Assembly (NCBI GenBank): GCA_013054445.1
Contig: JAAMPI010000001.1
Coordinates: 84,779 to 148,778 of the forward strand
Source: Cudoniella acicularis
Lineage: Eukaryota > Ascomycota > Leotiomycetes > Helotiales > Helotiaceae
Length of the DNA stretch: 64,000 bases
Direction: 5' to 3'
Below the pieces are notes generated by a model. That model saw nothing but the letters and a program-made list of their open reading frames with translations. It was not told where the DNA came from and did not search any database. Made by a program: the position numbers and the translations under genes. Below are positions 57,016 through 64,000 of this stretch, one piece after another (the first letter of the stretch is position 1; each line of letters starts with the position of its first letter).

Positions 57016-59441
57016 TCAGGTCTCGGTCGCCGGACTAGGAGGCAACTCCCCGGTAGCCCACAACACCGGATCTGGACCCAACACAAACTCCATCGTCCCC
57101 CCATTCGCAAAAATATCATCCCACTCCAACCAACTCTTAACCCACGGCCGACCATTCACCTTCAGACTCTGAACATAAATATTGGTATCACCATTCCCAT
57201 CCCCTCCGCTACTCGTGATTACGAGATTCTTCCCGTTGCTCAAGTCAATGGTCATGCATTCGTACCACGGTGAGTGGATCAGGAAGGTGGTTTGGCCGGT
57301 CACGGGATACAGGCCGATCATGTTCCATAAAACCCAGGTTTGCATGGCTCCTGCGTCGCTGTTTCCTGGGAGCCCGTTTACGGCGGTGGTGTAGAGGGTT
57401 TTAGCGACGTGGCGGGATTGGTAGACGGACCGGTCGGGTCGGTTGATGTAGTTGTAGAGATAAGGAACGTTGAAAGTTCTAAATTTGTTAGCATGGATCC
57501 TCTTGAAAATTTGTGTGGCAGACTTACGGTTCATTCGTAGAATCGAAAAGGATGCCAGTGGGATTACTTGGGTTGGCACCAACAGCAAACGTCGTCTCTA
57601 AACGGGAGTAAAAAGTGTCATTTCCACCCATCCACTCTACCAGTTTCGCCATGTCGTGAATGTCACCAAAGGAATAATCCCACGATGTGGCCTCGTAATA
57701 TGGATCGCCCCAATATCCATCATCGTTTACAGGATCTGTTGCAATGAAGCTTGTGAGGTTTCGCGGCACGATGAAGCCACTGAATCCAAGCGATTGCTGA
57801 GCTGGATTCCAATGATTCCTCCAATTTCGTGATCGGTTGAGATATTTCGCGGCATCCTCGTGGTTCTGGAGACCACTGGCAACTTGATATAGGGAAAAGT
57901 CGTTGTATGCATAATCCACAGCGCGTGAAGCTGCCCGGCTGAATGTGGGCGTGATGAATCCGTATTGAAGCCAGTCTGGAAGAGCGCCACGACCTTCTTT
58001 GGTAGAGGAGTCTGGTGCCATGGGATCAGGAGGAATGGTATTTGGTGGCGTTACCTCAGCGTCTTTTCTCATTGCTGCATAGCCGTCGATCCAGTTGACT
58101 TCACCACGGACGCCTTTTACGAAGGCATCGGCGAGGACGTTGTCGGCGTTCGAACCACCTTGGGTTCTTCCATTGTAGTTCGAGGATCTGGCGTCTGGAA
58201 GGTAGCCATCAAATCTCCAGATATCGATTAATGATCGTATATATTCTTCGTATACCACTGGTTGAATGATATGCAACAGTGCTGTCGAGCAACGGAAAAG
58301 ATCCCAAAGAGTGAAGATATCGGAATAATATGGTTCTGGAGACTTCCACCCGGGATTCTCCCCCGTCTGATTCGTAGGTAACAAATTCATGAAATAAAGT
58401 GAAGTGTATAACAGAGCCAGGTTACTAGTATTTGTGGAAGTGACCGTAACTTTTGAAAGAACCTCTGAGTTCCACGCATCCTTGGTATTTTGAACTACTT
58501 TCGAGAATTTGGTCCAGGACGGAATTTCATTGTTGACATTTTCACAGGCCTGGGCCTTGGATACCCATGATATACCTACTCTCGAGGAGAAAGTTGCGTT
58601 TGTGAAAGTGAACAATCCACCGACTGGGACTGTGGAGGAGTTTGAACTGGCCGATCCGGTGGTTTGGGCAACGTTATTGATGTATGCAGTAGCTGATGAA
58701 GCAGTAGTATTGAAATAACCACCTGAGATTCATCAGTCTTGTTCCAAAATTCTCATCAAAATTGCTTACAAGAGTAGATAGTCCAATCGGGTGATCGATT
58801 CCACCCATTGTTGTATATTCCCGAAGCTTCATAATGTCCATCTGGCATGATGTTAAATTCACCTCCGGCGTAGCCTTGGCCGAGCCCTTGACCCCGAAAT
58901 GAAGGGAGAACGTGGCTGACATCAATTAAGATGTTCTTGCCTGTGCTTGAAGTTGGGAAGGCGTATTGGTACATGCCAGCATGGGCAGTAGCAGCAAGCT
59001 CAACCACAACATCGTCACTCGTTTGGGCTTTGTAGTACCCAACGGAGCCCTGATCAGCAACAGCTCTACCCACTGTGGTGCTTGATAAGGGGGTGGTAAT
59101 GTTTCCAACCAGAGGCAATTGAGCAACAGTGCCATATTTTGGTGCCCCTCCAGTTCCTTGCTCATGCATCATGCTGAATCCGGAGAATTTGCCAAAGGAA
59201 AGATATCCAGAATAGGAATCAGTTCTAGTGTTGAGGAGATCTGGACCTAACTTTACCATTCCAAAGGGTCTTGCGACACCTGGAAAGTCATTGCCCCCAC
59301 TTTGTGTTCCAGTGCTGCATTTATTTAGCAAGTGCTTTAAAATTTGAATATATTGGCTTACAAGACGTTGACATATTGGCTGTAATCAACTTCAGCAACA
59401 ACCTTTATCACCAGTAGAGACTGAAGCCAAAAAGAAAACAT
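57016..59441 (-). CDS. Secreted GH92 alpha-1,2-mannosidase
   Basis: Four exons on the - strand: 59362-59441, 58770-59314, 57528-58722 and 57016-57478; 760 aa. The N-terminus MFSFWLQSLLVIKVVAE is a short signal peptide. Then come YSQYVNVFTGTQSGGNDFPGV and the family's MMHEQGTGGAPKYG loop. The middle has SDIFTLWDLFRCSTALLHI and DARSSNYNGRTQGGSNADN, the C-terminal domain DWDYSFGDIHDMAKLVEWMG, then GNSDAGAMQTWVLWNMIGLYPV and a beta-sandwich tail. GH92 enzymes are calcium-dependent exo-mannosidases, mostly alpha-1,2, that trim N-glycan and cell-wall mannans; this one acts outside the cell. Domain order and length match the fungal family. All splice junctions are in phase, and the frame is clean. 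Many N-x-S/T sites support secretion. Confidence 0.92.
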
Positions 59442-59542
59442 GTTTGTGAAAGTTGAAGCTGGCAGAAACTATCAAAGAGAAGCAGACGAAACGGGAGAGA
59501 ATGGTACCGCGCTCCTGAAGAAAAAAGATGTGATGTAGTGAG

Positions 59543-59554
59543 CTTTATATAAAG
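59543..59554 (-). promoter_or_regulatory. TATA box of the GH92 gene
   Basis: TTTATATAAAG lies about 105 bp upstream of the GH92 start codon on the - strand, a typical distance for a strongly regulated secreted enzyme. Confidence 0.55.
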
Positions 59555-61674
59555 TTACCCCTGTCGCAAGAGGTGTGTACGAGGGATGAAGATCTATCAG
59601 GAGGATCCTAAAAGACTTTTAGATCAATATGTAGTAGAACATCTTTCTCGGTTTCCAAGCTCAAAAATGCTACCAGTCGTTCTTGATCACCAATGACAGC
59701 AACACCGGCAAGATCGTGCCAAGACTTCTGCGGAAGCATGGGTTCAGACCCGGATATGATAGGGAGAGACATTGTTCCAGTCCTCTCAACCCCACTTGCA
59801 CGATAGGAACCTGCTTTTTGGGGGGTTCAATAGCATATCCCAGAGACGAATCATCAACGAGTTCCTAGCTCGTGTACCTGAAAGCTGCGAGAATGGCTTC
59901 ATATCAGCACGCTATCTCGACTTTCAGGCGCCGTTGCGATGATCACGAACTGGCGCAAAGAGAAATTGCCGCGAGCAACGGATATCGATATCACTCTGTG
60001 CGCTTCACTGGCGGCGGACAGAGAGGGCTGGGGGTGAACAGCCTGTTTGATTTCGGGATTTTCAAATTCCAGGTGCCTTGCATCGGCTGGAAGATATTTC
60101 GGCTCGCGACGACAGCGCAATACAATAGCAGCCGCAATGTAGCGTATCACGAAACATTCGGATTGATGGGTTAACGTTGCGTGAGTTAGGGGAAGGGGAT
60201 GGAGATGTCGTGGTTGAAATTTTCGCGTTGAGCTTCGGATCGGCTGCTTTCCTGCTGGCGTCAGACTTTCTCCAGCCCCTATATTTTAGCTCCCTCACGT
60301 AGCAGAATTTCTACACTTTACTTCGCACTTTATACATTTTAAAAACACAATACCAAATCGCAAAGAGCTCACCAAGTCGTTAAGCTAATTGATGCGCCGT
60401 ATTTTTAGATCTCGATAATAACTTGAAAATACTGGCTCAGCCATTATGGAATTGTCCAGTGACTACATTGGGGGAAAGATCCTCCCTATGTGCATTATCC
60501 TAATATTTGCGAAGCCTGTAAATCATTTTCATTTTCATTCGCCGTTATATTTCGTTGCGCAACTCAAAAAGTACATTTTTATTATTATTTAGGGCTGGTA
60601 ACTTCAAGCACATTCTTCTCACGAATGCGAGAGGGCTACAGGCTCGTGTTCCTTGTCCTTCAATTGGTGTTGGGTTCTTGAGGGCTGTTTGACGTGGTTT
60701 GAAAGCAATGCAATGTTGTCCACTAGTCGTTCAAGGGCCCTCTGGACCGTGCGGTTTTATAAAACTCGTCAATTTTTTGAGTATTTCCCGGCGGAAATTG
60801 CAACATGCTCGGCATGGCCCAAATCTGAATGCCGCCTCTCATTTTACATTTCAATTTTAATCGATGTCGCGTTGCTCAAACAACAATTGATTGACTGAGA
60901 GCTCCATAGCAGAAATAGGTGCATAAATACGAGTGGAGAAGGGCGAAGTTTAGCAGGTCGTATTGGCTCGGCTGTCCGACGCCAGGATTCAGCCCCGCGA
61001 CGCCTCTTCCTTCTGCATCGGTCAGGGGTTCGCTTCAACTTATTGTTCTAGAATTCTCAATGAAGAACTTCAAGATATCAAGTGGCTATTTCGAAAATCT
61101 GGCCAAGTTTACTAATGTTTACAGCGTTTCCTAAAACGATTCGCCAGAGTTGAAAGAATAAAGTACATGTAAATAAATAAATAAAAAACTTATAAAACTA
61201 GCTTGGCATCCACGGTCCACCGCGATTATCGGGAAAGCCTTGCAGGAGCCTCCCTACCGCACAACCTGATTGGACAATAGTTGCCATTTTTGGTCTGTGT
61301 CATCCCAACCTTCAAAAAATATGGAAACCCTGACTCGGACGGTCACGAATCTAGCACAAACTACAATAATCTTGCGCAAGGACGAGTGTCACTGGCTCAT
61401 GATACAAGTTTTTTTTCTTGGCTTTGTTTCGGACAATCTGCATGCGTCGGTTGGAATGTAAAATCCAATCAATGTGGTTAAATGTTAGTATATCCCTGGA
61501 AATATTGCCTCATCGGAACTGCATCCCCGAGCCCGTACCCGCTTCGAACATTCAGACCCCAATTTTAGATTGCTGTGTCATCCTGCAAGTCCCTGGGCCT
61601 GGAATCGCTGGCGACCGAAATGTTGCTTAGGAGGCGGCGGGCTTCTTCAACTGCATTTTTCGCGACTCCCGAAA
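59555..61674. other. Intergenic region between GH92 and GT25 genes
   Basis: Two divergent genes bound about 2.1 kb. Open frames of 60-100 residues occur on both strands (for example 59872-60174) but none has a motif, and opposite-strand frames overlap, so I call none. An AT-rich AATAAATAAATAAAAAA tract lies near 61168-61186. Confidence 0.5.
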
Positions 61675-62988
61675 ATGTTGGTTCAACTGTCGCGACACAA
61701 ACCGACAAAATTAGTGTGGATAATAATCAGTGGCGCTTTCCTTCTCCTGCTTCTTATCGCCCGAATCAGTCGCACGGATGTTGCTTCGAATTTCTTGTCG
61801 AGCTCCAAGTCCCGCCCAACGAGGACGGGCACAATGAATGAAACCCTAGGTGTATGTCTTGCTCGCATAGTTTTCTAATAAATACTGATGCAGCGCAATA
61901 GTTCCAGGAGATCTTCGTGGTAAATCTGCCGGAGCGAACAGACAGGCGCGATGGGATGATACTGGCGAGCGCGCTCAGCGGCATAAAAATCGAATTTATC
62001 GACGCAGTAAAGGGTCAGGACATCCTGGATAAAGCGCTTCCTCCTGGAGGACGGGGAGGGATGCCAGAGCCAAATATTGGTTCATGGCGTGGGCATATGA
62101 ATGCGATCTCAGAGTAAGTTATAAAATATTGGAGGGAAGATAATTGCTGATTTCTTGGAGGGTAGTGCGAAGAAACTTAAGCTCCGCCCTGATATTGGAA
62201 GACGACTCAGATTGGGATATTCGAATAAAGGAGCAATTGTTCGACTTTTCCTTAGCTACACAAGCTCTCATCCAACCCCTAAAAAGCGATCCTTCGAAAT
62301 ACGCAGATTCAACTATCCCAAACCCAAGAACGGCGAAGAACTCCCAAAAAAAACCATTCTATACGACGATCTCCCTGACACTATAGAGCCATTAGACTCG
62401 GCATATGGAGATGACTGGGACCTTCTATGGGTAGGACATTGCGGGATGCGATTCCCAGGGGCAGGCTCACCCGGAGACCCTGCGAAGATCCCAAAAGGAC
62501 GAGTAATCCGATCCAACGATGTCACGGTTCCGGAGAATCATTACTTGCAGACGTCAGCCGCCTTTGACATCAAGGCTGAATACCCAGATCACACGCGGGG
62601 TTTCCACCATGTCTCAGATGGCATTTGTTCTTTGGGTTACGCGATCTCGCAAAAAGGAGCCCGAAGTCTGCTCTATTATCTTGGGATGCTGCCATTCACG
62701 CACGGGTTCGATGTGATGCTTCAGCAATACTGTGTTGATTTGGCAGGGAAAGGATATCACAAATGTTTGTCGACCACGCCTTCGTTATTTGAGCATCATC
62801 GACCGGCTGGGAATATGTCTTATGAGAGTGATATCTCTGGCCATGGTGACAAGGTTCGGGAGAAGGCATCGACTGATAATATAAGGTGGAGTGTAAGGTT
62901 AAATGTTAAGCAGCTTTTGGATGGCGGCGAAAATATGATTGACCAGTTCCCGGACACGGAGCCAGTGGAGGCAAAGGTTGATGCTTGA
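61675..62988 (+). pseudogene. GT25-type glycosyltransferase, frame broken at an A8 run
   Basis: Exons 61675-61851, 61902-62113 and 62161-62988. Exon 1 encodes a type II anchor (VQLSRHKPTKLVWIIISGAFLLLLLIA). Exon 2 has the GT25 start VVNLPERTDRRDGM and GSWRGHMNAISE. Exon 3 gives RNLSSALILEDDSDWD with the metal/nucleotide-sugar motif EDD, and later DDWDLLWVGHCGMRFP, GYAISQKGARSLLYY and HGFDVMLQQYC. Between DWD and the second part the frame shifts by one base at the eight-A run at 62346-62353; one more A would restore it. GT25 enzymes add sugars in the Golgi. Apart from this single break everything is well conserved, so it is either a very recent loss or a homopolymer sequencing error. Confidence 0.82.
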
Positions 62989-63773
62989 ATTTTCATTTGA
63001 AGAGGGATGTACAATGTATAACTGCGTAAGTGCTTGGGCGTTTCTGGTACTGGGATTCTATATAAATATGTAATTAAGGATAACGACATGATTCCGCTAG
63101 AAGTGCGGATATGAACTACTATGTAGTAACTGAAGGCTACTATCACTACGTTTTTTTTTTAATTGTGACACTTGTTTGCTTCTACTCCGTCCCAAGGTTA
63201 TCTTCCCAGGAAGACTTCTCTGTTGAAACTCGATTTCCTAAATTCCGAAGAATAAATATATTTTTTCTAACCCAGAACCTGGTAGAGAAGCGGGTTCGCG
63301 TTCCTTCCCCGCACGTTCGAAGGATACAGTGCTTTGTTTTTATGGATAGCTCCACAAAGTCTCAGCCGTCAGAATTTCCAGCGAACCATCTCCTGAAACA
63401 TGCCGCCAACCGGCTGCAGGGGTTCAGTGCCATATGATCCAATAGTACGACCAATGAATAAATTACTTTTGGATATCTAAATGGAAATCGTTTTCAGTAC
63501 ATTCTGCGTTTATGTATATATGTGTTGATTTCATGCCATGTCTCGGGATACCATCCGCCAGCCGATTAGGGCGCATATCTTATAGGGCGCTGTAAGCCAC
63601 GCGATCATGAGCCTGAAAGTTTGCAGTCGGCTTCGGATTCAGGCCCTGGAGTTAGGCTGGTGCCGCTGATCGGCTACGCTTTTCAAACTACTGTTACAAT
63701 TTCCAGGTGCCGTCATTTCTCTTCCTTTTTAAAGCAGCTTAACAATTTATGTTTATAAAGTAGTTATAACTTA
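62989..63773. other. Intergenic region
   Basis: 3' side of the GT25 gene. The open frame at 63111-63437 has no motif. No repeat before 63774. Confidence 0.5.
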
Positions 63774-64000
63774 CGAGCCTGGTCAGATAAGTCTGTGTTT
63801 TCAGGCTATAAGGCCCGCAGAACTCGATTTTAAAGCATAATCACGATATTTTAATTAGGAGTAGACCACCTATAGCGTTCTATTAATACATGAACCTAAT
63901 ACTCTTGCTTTAATATTAGCTTATTTATCTAATCTTGTGATATTCTATCCTATTCTTCGAGGACCATAGCTTCTATTTCGGCCTTAGTCGTAGGCTGCCT
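63774..64000. mobile_element. End of a CGAGCC-family transposon, cut by the window edge
   Basis: Starts CGAGCCTGGTCAGATAAGT right after TTA (63771-63773), matching the tips at 15999, 20947 and 23739. From about 63855 it aligns with 23815-23980 (shared ACCTATAGCG and ATTTCGGCCTTAGT), where the RIP-mutated copy has more T and A. This copy is less mutated and its transposase should lie to the right of the window. Confidence 0.82.

Noticed and set aside
1..64000. tRNA, rRNA, CRISPR arrays, secondary-metabolite backbone genes
   Set aside because: I looked for TPsiC-arm-like GGTTCRA motifs with pairing arms, regularly spaced repeats and PKS/NRPS motifs and found none convincing; a tRNAscan or Infernal run would settle the RNA question.

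Overview
The window is a nuclear segment of a filamentous ascomycete (Pezizomycotina). The evidence is short spliceosomal introns (about 45-190 nt, GT..AG, with CTAAC/CTTAC-like branch sites), fungus-specific families (HET, 2EXR, WSC, GH92, Dal5-type MFS), and an AT-rich transposon nest whose reading frames carry the CpA->TpA scars of repeat-induced point mutation (RIP). A Leotiomycete/Helotiales origin is my guess from gene style only. Single N bases occur almost only inside repeats, as expected of a draft assembly.

Layout. 1-8609: long gene-poor stretch ending in a pyrimidine-rich leader. 8610-12378 (+): five-exon gene for a 1163-aa RING-H2/PH/VWA protein with the architecture of the yeast Far1/Ste5 mating-MAPK scaffolds. 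13559-13985: hAT-like inverted-repeat element. 14463-16436 (-): dead HET-domain gene with five in-frame TAG codons, a C21 tract and a 271-bp MITE-like element inserted in its coding sequence. 16630-30279: about 13.6 kb of nested, mostly RIP-mutated transposons: three Tc1/mariner-type elements of different families, two Ty3/gypsy remnants in opposite orientation, a deletion derivative, and three LTRs.

30280-39157 is a conserved gene block: the ArfGAP GCS1 (-), an Sbp1-like RRM-RGG-RRM protein (-), and the diflavin reductase TAH18 (+). 40209-50934 is accessory: a 2EXR protein, a tandem trio of small Cys-rich proteins that all start Met-Cys and share a C-x4-CP-x12/13-C-x2-C core, a dead multi-WSC cell-surface gene (-), and a five-exon allantoate/nicotinate-type MFS transporter (+).

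The most unusual stretch is 51185-56455. It holds four tandem copies of a small two-exon gene, each with a near-identical GGGTATAAATA core promoter, a W-x-C-x-x-C motif at the first exon junction and an H-x-R-C-x-x-C motif downstream. One copy (53149-53519) is intact, 104 aa. The other three carry a nonsense codon or a frame change between the two motifs. I do not recognise this family with certainty, and the array looks like a birth-and-death cluster.

The right end holds a secreted GH92 alpha-mannosidase (-, four exons, 760 aa), a GT25-type glycosyltransferase (+) with a one-base frame break at an A8 run, and, at 63774-64000, the start of a less-mutated relative of one of the transposons in the nest. 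Nothing suggests an operon, CRISPR array or biosynthetic cluster.
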